From Rheinheimera hassiensis (GTDB lineage: Bacteria; Pseudomonadota; Gammaproteobacteria; Enterobacterales; Alteromonadaceae): DNA of 64,000 bases. Position 1 is the stretch's first letter. Every line of letters begins with the position of its first letter. The stretch is taken from contig NZ_JAKUJZ010000007.1 in assembly GCF_022436675.1 (NCBI RefSeq), positions 324,228 to 388,227 of the forward strand. The letters are read 5' to 3'. A program made the translations under genes and the position numbers. The notes beneath the pieces are model-generated. The model did no database searches. It saw only the letters and a program-made list of their open reading frames with translations, and was not told the origin of the DNA. Shown here in pieces: positions 48,059-57,338 of this stretch.

Positions 48059-49240
48059 ATGAAGTTACCGGTGTGGATATACCCAATCGCAATAATAATA
48101 GTACTGTTAAGTGGCTGTCAGTCCACTGCGCCTGTTATGTTATTTCCACCAGAGCAACTGCTGGTGGCACCAGCACTAAAAGGTGAAGTGACTGAGCCTG
48201 AAACAGCAGAGCAAATTTTTGCGTTACCGCAACACACCCGCTTTGAGCTGTTACGGCTGATTAGCTCTACTGATTCAATTGAAGAGCGCACCACCAGTGT
48301 ACTGAAGCTAATTTTGTCTTACGCTCAGGATGGCTTACTTTATGACAACGCCGCCACCAAAACGGCCAGTGAAACGGTCGCGGCCGGCCGTGCTAACTGC
48401 CTGAGTTTGTCGATACTGGCCTACAGTATGGCAAAAGAGCTCGGCATGACGGCAGTGTTTCAGGATGTGCAGATCCCCGAATACTGGACCAGTGAGCTCA
48501 GCCAAACCTGGCTTAATGGCCATGTTAACCTGCGCCTGCAACACGGCAGAGCCCTGAGGGGAGCACCGGGCTTTGTGTTATTGGCAAAAGATATAGTAGT
48601 TGATTTTGATCCGTACAGCCTGAAGCAACAATTTCCGGAACATGCTATTAGTGTAAATCGCATTGTTGCTATGTTTTATAACAATAAAGCGGCTGTGGCT
48701 TTTGCCAGTGGTAATGATGCCCAAGCCTATCGTTACTATCAGGCGGCTATTGAAACGGATGCTTATTATGCACCAAGCTGGTCAAACCTTGGCATATTGT
48801 ACCGCACCAACCAAATGCACAATTTGGCCGAGCGCAGTTACCAACAAAGCTTAACGCTGGATCCAAGCTCCACCAATACACTGGCAAATCTGGCTTATTT
48901 GCACCGCCAGCGCGGTGAAATAGCCAAAGCTGAGCCGCTGGAAAAACGTGTTATGGCTAGACGGCGCACTAATCCATACTACCATCTGATGTTGGGAAAC
49001 GAAGCGTATAGAGGCCAAAGTTACGACACTGCCATTAGCCACTATGAAAAAGCCGTGGCGCTGGATGACAAGAACCATGAAGCCTACTTTGGTTTGGCCA
49101 GAAGTTACTACCGCATACAAAACAACCAGCAGGCAGCCAGTTATATGCTAAAAGCAACACACAATGCCCCTTCGGCTTATGATCAGCAGCGCTACCGGCA
49201 TAAACTGGCGGTATTAAATCAGCTTAGCAATACTTATTAG
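48059..49240 (+). CDS. Lipoprotein with transglutaminase-like and TPR domains
   Basis: 393-residue predicted lipoprotein. The lipobox is LLSGC with Cys20. A transglutaminase-like fold follows, with a candidate Cys-His-Asp triad: Cys114 in GRANCLSLSILAY, His155 in NGHVNLRL and Asp182/184 in VDFDPYS. Residues about 225-390 hold four TPR units (FASGNDAQAYRYYQAAIETD and repeats). Anchored in the inner or outer membrane, facing the periplasm. Such proteins may act as peptidases or peptide-crosslinkers, or as scaffolds; none is demonstrated. The start at 48059 is set by the signal peptide; its RBS is weak. It converges with the acyltransferase gene. Confidence 0.85.
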   Translation: MKLPVWIYPIAIIIVLLSGCQSTAPVMLFPPEQLLVAPALKGEVTEPETAEQIFALPQHTRFELLRLISSTDSIEERTTSVLKLILSYAQDGLLYDNAATKTASETVAAGRANCLSLSILAYSMAKELGMTAVFQDVQIPEYWTSELSQTWLNGHVNLRLQHGRALRGAPGFVLLAKDIVVDFDPYSLKQQFPEHAISVNRIVAMFYNNKAAVAFASGNDAQAYRYYQAAIETDAYYAPSWSNLGILYRTNQMHNLAERSYQQSLTLDPSSTNTLANLAYLHRQRGEIAKAEPLEKRVMARRRTNPYYHLMLGNEAYRGQSYDTAISHYEKAVALDDKNHEAYFGLARSYYRIQNNQQAASYMLKATHNAPSAYDQQRYRHKLAVLNQLSNTY

Positions 49241-49247
49241 CAAAAAA

Positions 49248-50267
49248 CTAGCCAAGCAATAAGCGCTGTTCGGCTATACCCATGCTTAACACGTAAGGGT
49301 GTTCGCTTTGCTGAGCGGCTATAAAATCCTGCTTTGAGCTAAGCCCCTGCCAGTTAATCTCAATCAGGCTTTGCGCAACGGCCCCACCTAAGCTGGCGCC
49401 GGGGCCCAATAGAATAATATGCTGTGGCGCAAACTCTTTCACTGCCACCTGCAGCGCCTTACTAAAATCGTAGGTCTGACACACCTGATGTTGCAGCGTA
49501 TAACGCTGCAGTGCGGCTAAATCGCTACCGAAATTAGGCCATATCTGGCCGCGGCCATCGATTAACGGTAAATGCGGCTGATTAAACCTCGCTGCTGGCC
49601 ACAGCGACAGCGCTTTTTCCGATGCTCCCTGCATAAAGGCGGTATGAAAAGCGGCATGGCCTGCCAATAACATTGGAAAACGCTCATCACAAGGCGGTAG
49701 TGCCGCCATTGCAGCTTTTACTGCCTGTTCACTGCCAGCTATTACCGCATAACCGCCATACACAATTGACATAAACAACTCACTGCTGTGAATAGCCAGT
49801 TGCTGCTGCACTAACGCAATGCGGTTTATATCTGGTTGCCAGTTGTCATCAATAACCGGGTAAATAAATTGCGCACCGGCACCATCTGCTGTTAATTGCG
49901 CCATATCGGTTACCAGTTGCATACCGCTTGCAGGAGTCAGTACACCGGCGCAGCCAAGCGCCGTATACCAGCCCATAGAATTACCGGTAACAGCCACCAC
50001 CTCAAACTGCTCTGAGTTAATGCTACGATAATCCGCCACTCCGGCGGCAAAAATCAGCGCAGCAGCGTTTTCGGCTTTTAAATGCGTGCTGCGGCTAAAT
50101 ACCGCCTGTTGATCCAATTCGCTTACGCTCGCTAGACCGGCAGCAGAGCGCACCGCATCAACCTGCGCCAGCAACGCCTGATCAGTAGAGTTATTGCTGA
50201 TATAGCCCAACTCTGCTTTGTTGTAAGTACCGCGTCCCGGGCATACCACTAAGGCTGTTTTTTTCAT
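49248..50267 (-). CDS. FabD-like acyltransferase lacking the malonate-binding arginine
   Basis: 339-residue protein of the malonyl-CoA:ACP transacylase fold. The nucleophile motif GNSMGWYTALGCAGV (GxSxG) is near 94-108 and the catalytic His is in LAGHAAFHTAFM near 208. When aligned by eye with E. coli FabD, the Arg117 that binds the malonyl carboxylate is replaced by Met (LVTDMAQL for LVEMRGKF). The acyl donor is therefore probably not malonyl-CoA. The ATG at 50267 overlaps the E1 stop by one base (TGATG), with GGAGG upstream, so it is coupled to the E1 gene. Not FabD itself, which would sit in the fab cluster. Confidence 0.75.
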   Translation of the reverse strand: MKKTALVVCPGRGTYNKAELGYISNNSTDQALLAQVDAVRSAAGLASVSELDQQAVFSRSTHLKAENAAALIFAAGVADYRSINSEQFEVVAVTGNSMGWYTALGCAGVLTPASGMQLVTDMAQLTADGAGAQFIYPVIDDNWQPDINRIALVQQQLAIHSSELFMSIVYGGYAVIAGSEQAVKAAMAALPPCDERFPMLLAGHAAFHTAFMQGASEKALSLWPAARFNQPHLPLIDGRGQIWPNFGSDLAALQRYTLQHQVCQTYDFSKALQVAVKEFAPQHIILLGPGASLGGAVAQSLIEINWQGLSSKQDFIAAQQSEHPYVLSMGIAEQRLLLG

Positions 50268-52474
50268 CACACTACCTCCGCCGTGGTTTCACCCAGTAAC
50301 TGAAATGCCTGGTCAATAATTTGCTGCACCGATGGCAACACCGCATAAGCTGCCGCCCCCAATGGGATAAAGCTGTCTTGTGCACACAAGCGGCTAAGAT
50401 GAAAATAACCCGGTTTGGCTTCATGCAGCGCAGTAAACAGCTCTTCACTAAGTGAACCCCGACGGCGGCACTCATCTACAATCAGCACTTTGCTGCAACC
50501 TGCTAATGCTTTGATAATTAAATCTATATGCAGTGGCACCAGGGTGCGCAGATCCAGTACGCGTAACCGTATACCACGGTCATTTAATGCCAGCTCTGCC
50601 TGGCGGCTTAAATAATAGCCATTACCATAGCTGATAATAGCCAGCTGCTCGCCATCACCAAATACTGCCGGTTCGCCCAAGTCGGGTAAAGGCGTATCCG
50701 GCGCCGGATAATCACTAAGCCATAAGCCATCACCGGCGGTGATTAAATCACGCGTCATATACAGCGCTATGGGCTCAAGCAATATTACCAGGCGCTTTTG
50801 CTGATGCGCCAGCTGCACCGCCTGACGAAGCAACAAGGCAGCATCTTGGCCATTAGACGGACACAATAAAATAACGCCGGGAATATCGCGAAATACAGCA
50901 AAGGAGTTGTCGTTATGAAAATGGCCGCCAAAACCGCGCTGATAAGCCAGGCCGGCAATACGTATTACCATTGCATTGTGGTACTGGCCGTTAGAGAAAA
51001 ACGGCAAGGTGGCGGCTTCGCCGCGGATTTGATCTTCCGCGTTGTGTACATAAGCCAGAAATTGAATTTCCGGAATAGCGATAAAGCCCTGTTGCGCCAG
51101 GCCAATGGCCATACCCAAAATACTTTGCTCATCCAGCAACGTATTAATGACGCGGTTACTGCCAAAGGCATGCACCAAATGCTGGGTTACGCCGTAAACT
51201 CCACCCTTTTTACCGACATCTTCGCCAAATACCACGGTATTAGTATACTGCGCCAGCACATCATGCAGCGCCCAGTTTAATAACTTGGCCAGATGTTGCT
51301 TTTTACCGGTGTTATGTTGGTCGAAAGCAAATAATTGCTGTCGCGCTTCAGCAACTGGTAGTGCAGGTACAGGCAGGGCCTGCCGCACTGGCGCAATGGA
51401 TGCCATCACCTGTGTTGCAGTTGTCAGTTTAGGCCGGCTGCTGGCAACTGTAGCAACGCGGGCAATTTGCGCAACCAGCCTGTCCAGCTGTATCAATAAT
51501 TGCTCTGCAGTAATATCCCCGCTGGCCAGCAGCGCGGCTGTGCTGCTAAGCAAAGGATCAAGCTCCAGCTCTGCATCAATTTGTGCTTTGCTTCTGTATG
51601 CCGCTTCTGCATCGGCACCGGCATGGCCAAACAGCCGCACGGTGGATAAGTGCAGCACTGCCGGTTTACGTTTACTGCGTACATAGTCGGCTGCACGTTT
51701 AGCTATGGCGTAAGTTTGGGCTAAATCGCGGCTATCGGCGGCAAAATACTTCAGTGCCGGTCTGTCGGCTAAATCCTGCTCTATCCAACCGCTGGGTGTC
51801 GGCGTAGAAATACCCAGGCCGTTATCTTCACACAAAAACAGCACCGGCAACGGCACTTGCTGATAAGCAGCCCAGCAGGCTGAATTAATTGCCCCCTGCG
51901 CCGTAGAATGGTTTGCCGAGGCATCCCCGAAACTGCACAGCGCTATAGCACCCTGTGGCCACTGGCCGTTTAATCCCAACCGCCGGGTTAAGTCTATTGC
52001 AAAAGCAGCACCTACAGCTTTAGGCAATTGTGACGCTATGGTACTGGTTTGCGGGGGAATGTTCAGTGCCAGGCTGCCCAGTACCTTATGCCGGCCGCCT
52101 GAGATCGGGTCTTCACTGCTGGCGCAAAATGACAGCAGCATATCGTATAGCGGCGTACTGCCCGGTAATTGCTTACTACGTTCGATAAAAAAGGCACCGC
52201 TGCGGTAGTGCAAAAACGCCGGATCGGTAACACGTAACGCTGCAGCAACCGCTGCGTTACCCTCGTGGCCGGCACTGCCAATGGTATAAAAACTCTGGCC
52301 TTTGGCTTGCAACAAGCGTGATTGTAAGTCCAGCAACCGGCTGCACAGCTGGCTGTGCCATAGCTGATACAGGGTAGAAAATTCAATACTGTGGCGGCTG
52401 CTGTGTACAGGCAATTTGCCGCTACTTAATCTTTGACGGTATTCATTAACCCAGGGATGCACGGCTTCTGACAT
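50267..52474 (-). CDS. Fused alpha/beta E1 component of a 2-oxoacid dehydrogenase
   Basis: 735-residue TPP-dependent decarboxylase. Residues 1-360 are an E1-alpha domain (GSAGHEGNAAVAAALRVTDP; TPP motif GDASANHSTAQGAIN...EDNGLG near 200-235). Residues 390-735 are an E1-beta domain (VVFGEDVGKKGGVYGVTQHL; EIQFLAYVHNAEDQIRGEAA). Fusion of the two chains is unusual; most gammaproteobacterial E1 alpha and beta are separate. No E2 or E3 gene is adjacent. GGAG lies nine bases before the ATG. It sits 35 bases after gcdH and overlaps the acyltransferase, so the three form an operon. Substrate unknown; the branched-chain type or 2-oxoadipate is possible. Confidence 0.85.
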   Translation of the reverse strand: MSEAVHPWVNEYRQRLSSGKLPVHSSRHSIEFSTLYQLWHSQLCSRLLDLQSRLLQAKGQSFYTIGSAGHEGNAAVAAALRVTDPAFLHYRSGAFFIERSKQLPGSTPLYDMLLSFCASSEDPISGGRHKVLGSLALNIPPQTSTIASQLPKAVGAAFAIDLTRRLGLNGQWPQGAIALCSFGDASANHSTAQGAINSACWAAYQQVPLPVLFLCEDNGLGISTPTPSGWIEQDLADRPALKYFAADSRDLAQTYAIAKRAADYVRSKRKPAVLHLSTVRLFGHAGADAEAAYRSKAQIDAELELDPLLSSTAALLASGDITAEQLLIQLDRLVAQIARVATVASSRPKLTTATQVMASIAPVRQALPVPALPVAEARQQLFAFDQHNTGKKQHLAKLLNWALHDVLAQYTNTVVFGEDVGKKGGVYGVTQHLVHAFGSNRVINTLLDEQSILGMAIGLAQQGFIAIPEIQFLAYVHNAEDQIRGEAATLPFFSNGQYHNAMVIRIAGLAYQRGFGGHFHNDNSFAVFRDIPGVILLCPSNGQDAALLLRQAVQLAHQQKRLVILLEPIALYMTRDLITAGDGLWLSDYPAPDTPLPDLGEPAVFGDGEQLAIISYGNGYYLSRQAELALNDRGIRLRVLDLRTLVPLHIDLIIKALAGCSKVLIVDECRRRGSLSEELFTALHEAKPGYFHLSRLCAQDSFIPLGAAAYAVLPSVQQIIDQAFQLLGETTAEVV

Positions 52475-52509
52475 AAGGCTTACTCCGCTTCAGTAAAATG
52501 TCAGGCTTG

Positions 52510-53688
52510 TTAGCCGCTAAATGCCTGTAAGCCGGTTTGCGCGCGGCCTAAAATCAGTGCATGCACATCGTGGGTGCCTTCGTAGGTATTTACCGCCTCC
52601 AGGTTCATCACATGGCGAATTACATGGTACTCATCGGCAATACCGTTGCCACCGTGCATGTCGCGCGCCATGCGGGCTATGTCCAGCGCCTTGCCGCAGG
52701 AGTTACGTTTAATCAGCGAGATTGTCTCCGGCGCCAGTAAATTCTGATCCATCAGGCGCCCGGCTTGTAAGCAGGCCAGTAAGCCAATGCTGATTTCAGT
52801 TTGCATATCAGCCAGTTTTTTCTGAATAAGCTGATTGGCTGCCAGCGGCCGGCCAAACTGATGACGGTCCAGCGTATACTGCCTTGCCGCATGCCAGCAA
52901 AACTCTGCGGCGCCCAATGCCCCCCAGGCAATACCATAACGGGCTTTGTTTAAGCAGCCAAAGGGCCCTTTTAAACCGCTGACATCAGGCAGCAGCGCAT
53001 CTTCAGGCACCTCAACGTTATCCATCACAATTTCGCCGGTAACAGAGGCACGCAGTGAGAACTTGCCTTCAATTTTCGGCGCGGTTAAACCTTTCATGCC
53101 CTTTTCCAGCACAAAGCCACGAATATCACCATCCAGTTTGGCCCACACCACAAACACATCAGCAATCGGCGAATTAGTGATCCACATCTTGCTGCCGTTT
53201 AATACATAACCGCCGGCGGTCTTTTTCGCGGTAGTACGCATGCCGGCCGGGTCGGAACCTGCATCCGGCTCAGTTAAACCAAAGCAGCCTACCCATTCGC
53301 CGCTGGCCAGCTTGGGCAAATATTTCATCCGCTGCGCTTCTGTGCCGTACTCGTGGATGGGGTGCATTACCAGAGAAGATTGCACACTCATCGCACTGCG
53401 ATAACCACTGTCTACCCGCTCTACTTCACGCGCCACCAGGCCATAACAGACATAATTGACGGCAGAGCAGCCGTATTTTTCCGGTAAGGTGGCGCCAAGT
53501 AAGCCCAGTTCACCCAGTTCGGTCATAATTTCACGGTGAAAATGCTCTTCCCGGTTGGCTATCAGCACGCGTGGCTGCAATCTGTCCTGACAATACTGCT
53601 GCGCACTGTCGCGGATCATCCGTTCTTCTTCGGTTAGCATGGCAGAGAGCGCAAACGGGTCCTGCCAGTCAAAATGTGCACGTGTCAT
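52510..53688 (-). CDS. gcdH: Glutaryl-CoA dehydrogenase
   Basis: 392-residue acyl-CoA dehydrogenase that oxidises and decarboxylates glutaryl-CoA to crotonyl-CoA in lysine and tryptophan breakdown. The catalytic base is Glu370 in [17 protein letters not shown]. The substrate-carboxylate Arg is in [23 protein letters not shown]-binding [14 protein letters not shown] and [16 protein letters not shown] are intact. These residues separate GcdH from other acyl-CoA dehydrogenases. Divergent from a LysR gene across 109 bases; first gene of the operon with E1 and the acyltransferase. Confidence 0.95.
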   Translation of the reverse strand: MTRAHFDWQDPFALSAMLTEEERMIRDSAQQYCQDRLQPRVLIANREEHFHREIMTELGELGLLGATLPEKYGCSAVNYVCYGLVAREVERVDSGYRSAMSVQSSLVMHPIHEYGTEAQRMKYLPKLASGEWVGCFGLTEPDAGSDPAGMRTTAKKTAGGYVLNGSKMWITNSPIADVFVVWAKLDGDIRGFVLEKGMKGLTAPKIEGKFSLRASVTGEIVMDNVEVPEDALLPDVSGLKGPFGCLNKARYGIAWGALGAAEFCWHAARQYTLDRHQFGRPLAANQLIQKKLADMQTEISIGLLACLQAGRLMDQNLLAPETISLIKRNSCGKALDIARMARDMHGGNGIADEYHVIRHVMNLEAVNTYEGTHDVHALILGRAQTGLQAFSG

Positions 53689-53784
53689 AGCAAATTCCTC
53701 AATAAAACCAGCGAAATAATTTTTGTTATGGCCAGATTAGCCTGCTTTGATATAGAGTTAAAATATAATAATTCTGTATCAGGT

Positions 53785-53799
53785 ATAGTTTAAAACTAT
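53785..53799. repeat. 15-bp palindrome over the LysR start, possible operator
   Basis: ATAGTTT-A-AAACTAT is a perfect inverted repeat overlapping the first two bases of the lysR ATG. A TATAGT -10-like box (53784-53789) inside it would give a nearly leaderless lysR mRNA. Good candidate for an autoregulatory site. Confidence 0.45.
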
Positions 53800-54631
53800 G
53801 GATATTCGCCAGCTCAGTTACTTTGTTGCCGTGTACGAACAAGGAAGTGTCAGCGCCGCAGCCCGCCTGTGCTGCGTGGCACAGCCCTCGCTTTCTGCCG
53901 CGCTGCGTCAACTGGAACAAGAGCTGGGGGTTACACTGTTTGTCCGGTTACCTAAAGGGGTAACACCAACCGAAGATGGTGAAAAACTGTATGGCCATGC
54001 CGGACGCCTGCTAAGTCAGCTGCAGTCGCTTAAAGCGTCATTCAGCCAACCGGTGGCACGGGTAAAATTCCGCCTTGGTTTAATTCGTGCGTTAGGTGTA
54101 GAGCGGATGAGCCAGCTATTGCGTGAATTCAGCAACAATGTGCAGGGGCTGGAATTGCATTTGGTAGAGCCTGATGAGCACTGTGATGCCCGCATCATTA
54201 CCCCACAGCTGTTAAAAGCCGGTGAAGCATTTCAGCCGTTCTGGCATGACAGCTATTTATTGGCGATGCCGCCCGGTACACCGCTTAGCTTACAGGCTGA
54301 AGTGCATTTGGCTGATTTTGAACAACTGCCGCTGATAAAACGCACCCCGTGCGATGCCTGGAACACGCTGTATCCCGAGCTGGTGCGCCGCGGCATAAAA
54401 GCCGATGTGCGTGCGGATATTCAAACCATTGAGTATGCACTGGGCCTGGTTTCAGCCGGTGTCGGCTGTGCTTTAGTACCAAACTTTGACACCTTGCTAC
54501 AACGCCAGGATATAGTGCTGCGCCCTATCGCCCAACTTAAACTGGAACGACAACTGGGGCTGGCCTACGGAAAAAATCAGACGTCTGCGTCACTGGCCGT
54601 GTTACGCCAGCTGTGCCAACCTGTACCTTAA
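53798..54631 (+). CDS. LysR-type transcriptional regulator, probable gcdH regulator
   Basis: 277-residue LysR protein, at the short end of the family. The winged helix-turn-helix is residues 1-60 (MDIRQLSYFVAVYEQGSVSA, then AARLCCVAQPSLSAALRQLE). The effector domain (about 85-277) is the PBP2 fold. Divergent from gcdH, the classic arrangement in which the LysR protein controls its neighbour; the inducer would then be glutarate or glutaryl-CoA. The start codon lacks an RBS. It has no terminator-like hairpin before the next gene. Confidence 0.92.
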   Translation: MDIRQLSYFVAVYEQGSVSAAARLCCVAQPSLSAALRQLEQELGVTLFVRLPKGVTPTEDGEKLYGHAGRLLSQLQSLKASFSQPVARVKFRLGLIRALGVERMSQLLREFSNNVQGLELHLVEPDEHCDARIITPQLLKAGEAFQPFWHDSYLLAMPPGTPLSLQAEVHLADFEQLPLIKRTPCDAWNTLYPELVRRGIKADVRADIQTIEYALGLVSAGVGCALVPNFDTLLQRQDIVLRPIAQLKLERQLGLAYGKNQTSASLAVLRQLCQPVP

Positions 54632-54731
54632 CCAGAAATTTTAAAATCACCGGCTTGATCTGACGCAATACTGCTTAGCGGCAATCACGATAAAGTACCG
54701 GCTTTGTCCGCCATACTTTGCAGGTTGCTCT

Positions 54732-57242
54732 ATGTCTGTTGTGTCACACGCCAAAGATCAGGATAACGATCCGATAATTGCTTCTGTCCTGCTTAAAAAG
54801 CCCGTTTGCTGTAACAATACGCAAACTGTGCGCGAAGCAGCCAAGCTGATGCGCCAGCATGCTATCAGCTGTATTTTGATCACCGCTGCGCACAACGGCA
54901 AAGTGTGTGGTATCTGGACAGCAGCCGATGCCCGGAAACTGGATTTCAGCCGCCCGGAAGCAGCCGATACGCCACTGACACAAGTGATGAGCTCGCCAGT
55001 GCGCAGTGTTACCGATAGCAGCAGGCTTAGCAGCGCTGCCAGCACTATGCTGCAGCATGGCATCCGCCGCTTATTGGTGGTGAATAAACACGGCGACGCG
55101 GTTGGCCTGCTAACACAAAGCGATATTGTCCGGCAGCAAAAAATTGAATTTTATCTGCAATTTCGTGATGTCAGCTCCTGTATTACTGCAGCGCCCTTGC
55201 ATTTAAATGCAGCTATGCCGCTGGCCCAAGCAGTAAAGCAAATGCAACAGCTTAATACCGAAGCCGCTATTGTACAGTTTAACGATGGCCGCAACGGCAT
55301 TGTTACTGAACAGGATCTGATCCATTTTCTGGCGCAGCATAGCAACTGCCTGACAGTCGGAGAGCTGGCAACAACACCGTTGCTGAGCATAGCCTCTACG
55401 GCCACACTATTGCAGGCCGTAAAACTGCTGACAGACAATCAACTGCGGCATATTGCAGTGCACAACGATAACCTGCTGATTGGCTTATTATCTTTTAACG
55501 ACATTTTGCGTAACGTTGAATACGCCTATGTTGACCAGCTCAGAACCGCGCTGCTGGCGCGCGATGTGGCGCTGCGCACCTCTGCCGATTATTTGCGGCT
55601 GGCGCATAAGGTTATTGATGCCTCGTTAGATGGCATAATGATCACTGACAAAGACGGTATTATTCAGTCAGTAAATCCCAGTTTTTGTCATATCACCGGC
55701 TATAGCATGCAGGATGTTATTGGCAACAGCCCGCGCTTATTAAGCTCTGGCAGGCACCAGCCTGACTTTTATCGCAGTATGTGGCAGGTGTTATTACAAC
55801 AAGGGCGCTGGCAAGGCGAGATCTGGAACAAACGCAAAAACGGTGAGCAATATCCGCAGTGGCTTACCATTACCGCTATTCGTAATGAAGAGCAGCAAAT
55901 AAGCCAGTTTGCCGCTATTTTCAGCGATATTACCGAGCGCAAACAGCAAGAGCAGAAAATCCACCAGCTGGCTTATATTGATGAGTTAACCGGCCTGGCT
56001 AACCGGCGCATGTTTCTTGACCGGCTGCAGCTCAGTTTAGCTAACGCGCACCGGCATAAGCATAAACTCGCGGTACTGTTTTTGGATCTGGATTTATTTA
56101 AACGTATTAATGACACGCTGGGCCATCAGGCGGGTGATCAGGCATTAAAAGAAGTGGCCAGCCGGATCAGCGCTACCGTGCGCGAAGGCGAATCGGTTGC
56201 CAGGCTTGGCGGCGACGAATTTACGGTCTTGCTACCCGAGGTAACAGATGGTTCAACAGTCGAGTACCTGGCAAAACGCATGATCTCCCAAATAGAAAAA
56301 CCGGTGCGTTTACTTGGCCAGGAGTTTTTTCTTACCACCAGCATCGGCATTGCAGTGTATCCACAAGATGGCAGCACGGCAGAACAACTGGTAAAACATG
56401 CCGACGTAGCTATGTATCAGGCCAAAAGTGGTGGCCGTAACCAGTATTGTTTTTATCAGGCCAGCGCCGGGCAGCAAAATGCCGATGAATTAAAGCTGGA
56501 ACAAGCACTGCGCGAGGCCCTGCGGTTGCAGCAACTGGATGTGCATTATCAGCCCAAATTTGAACTGGCAACCAAACAGCTAGTGGGGTTTGAAGCCTTA
56601 GTTCGCTGGCAACACAGTGAGCTTGGCACGGTATCGCCGGTGTTGTTTATCCCGCTGGCAGAAAAACTTGGCTTAATTGCCGCGTTGGGCGAGCAGGTAT
56701 TGCAACGGGTATGCCTGCAACTGCAACAATGGCAACAGCTGGCTATTCCTGTATCAGTGAATATCTCAGCCCTGCAACTGGCAGATGCTGAGTTTGTTAC
56801 CAGGCTGCGCCGGATAGTGCAACTGGCAGATATAGCACCACAGCTGATTGAACTTGAACTGACCGAAAGTTGCCTGATCCCGGAGCAGGCAGAGCAAACG
56901 CTGTATCAACTGATCCAACTTAAAGCCCTGGGGTTTAAATTATCTATCGACGACTTTGGCACCGGCTATTCCTCACTGTCATACCTGCGCCGTCTGCCAA
57001 TAGATACGTTAAAAATTGATCAGAGCTTCGTGCAGGATTTGCCAGACAATATCAGCGCCTGCCAAATTGTCAGCGCCATTATTGCTATGGGTAAAGCCTT
57101 AGGGCTCGATGTAATTGCCGAAGGCATTGAACATCAGCAACAGCTGGATTTTCTGCTGCACGCAGGCTGTGATAAAGGCCAGGGTTATCTGGTGTCACCA
57201 CCGAGGCCGGCACAGGATTTTACCCAGGCGTTATCTGGCTGA
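54732..57242 (+). CDS. CBS-CBS-PAS-GGDEF-EAL c-di-GMP enzyme
   Basis: 836-residue signalling protein. Two CBS pairs (about 15-135 and 145-265) precede a PAS domain (about 290-405; DGIIQSVNPSFCHITGYSMQ), a GGDEF domain (415-575; GGDEF at 493-497) and an EAL domain (585-832; EAL at 621-623, DDFGTGYSSLSYLRRL). Both catalytic signatures are intact. The inhibitory I-site is RxxE (REGE) instead of RxxD. No membrane segment, so it is cytosolic. CBS and PAS domains suggest control by adenine nucleotides and redox or a small ligand. Net output (synthesis or hydrolysis) cannot be told from sequence. Confidence 0.94.
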   Translation: MSVVSHAKDQDNDPIIASVLLKKPVCCNNTQTVREAAKLMRQHAISCILITAAHNGKVCGIWTAADARKLDFSRPEAADTPLTQVMSSPVRSVTDSSRLSSAASTMLQHGIRRLLVVNKHGDAVGLLTQSDIVRQQKIEFYLQFRDVSSCITAAPLHLNAAMPLAQAVKQMQQLNTEAAIVQFNDGRNGIVTEQDLIHFLAQHSNCLTVGELATTPLLSIASTATLLQAVKLLTDNQLRHIAVHNDNLLIGLLSFNDILRNVEYAYVDQLRTALLARDVALRTSADYLRLAHKVIDASLDGIMITDKDGIIQSVNPSFCHITGYSMQDVIGNSPRLLSSGRHQPDFYRSMWQVLLQQGRWQGEIWNKRKNGEQYPQWLTITAIRNEEQQISQFAAIFSDITERKQQEQKIHQLAYIDELTGLANRRMFLDRLQLSLANAHRHKHKLAVLFLDLDLFKRINDTLGHQAGDQALKEVASRISATVREGESVARLGGDEFTVLLPEVTDGSTVEYLAKRMISQIEKPVRLLGQEFFLTTSIGIAVYPQDGSTAEQLVKHADVAMYQAKSGGRNQYCFYQASAGQQNADELKLEQALREALRLQQLDVHYQPKFELATKQLVGFEALVRWQHSELGTVSPVLFIPLAEKLGLIAALGEQVLQRVCLQLQQWQQLAIPVSVNISALQLADAEFVTRLRRIVQLADIAPQLIELELTESCLIPEQAEQTLYQLIQLKALGFKLSIDDFGTGYSSLSYLRRLPIDTLKIDQSFVQDLPDNISACQIVSAIIAMGKALGLDVIAEGIEHQQQLDFLLHAGCDKGQGYLVSPPRPAQDFTQALSG

Positions 57243-57338
57243 AAACGATTAAGCTGGTAGCCTCAGCGTAAACCAGCGTTGCATAGCTGAGGCTGTTGCC
57301 TATACTTAATTAACTTTTAGCTAAGGTAAAATAACCGT

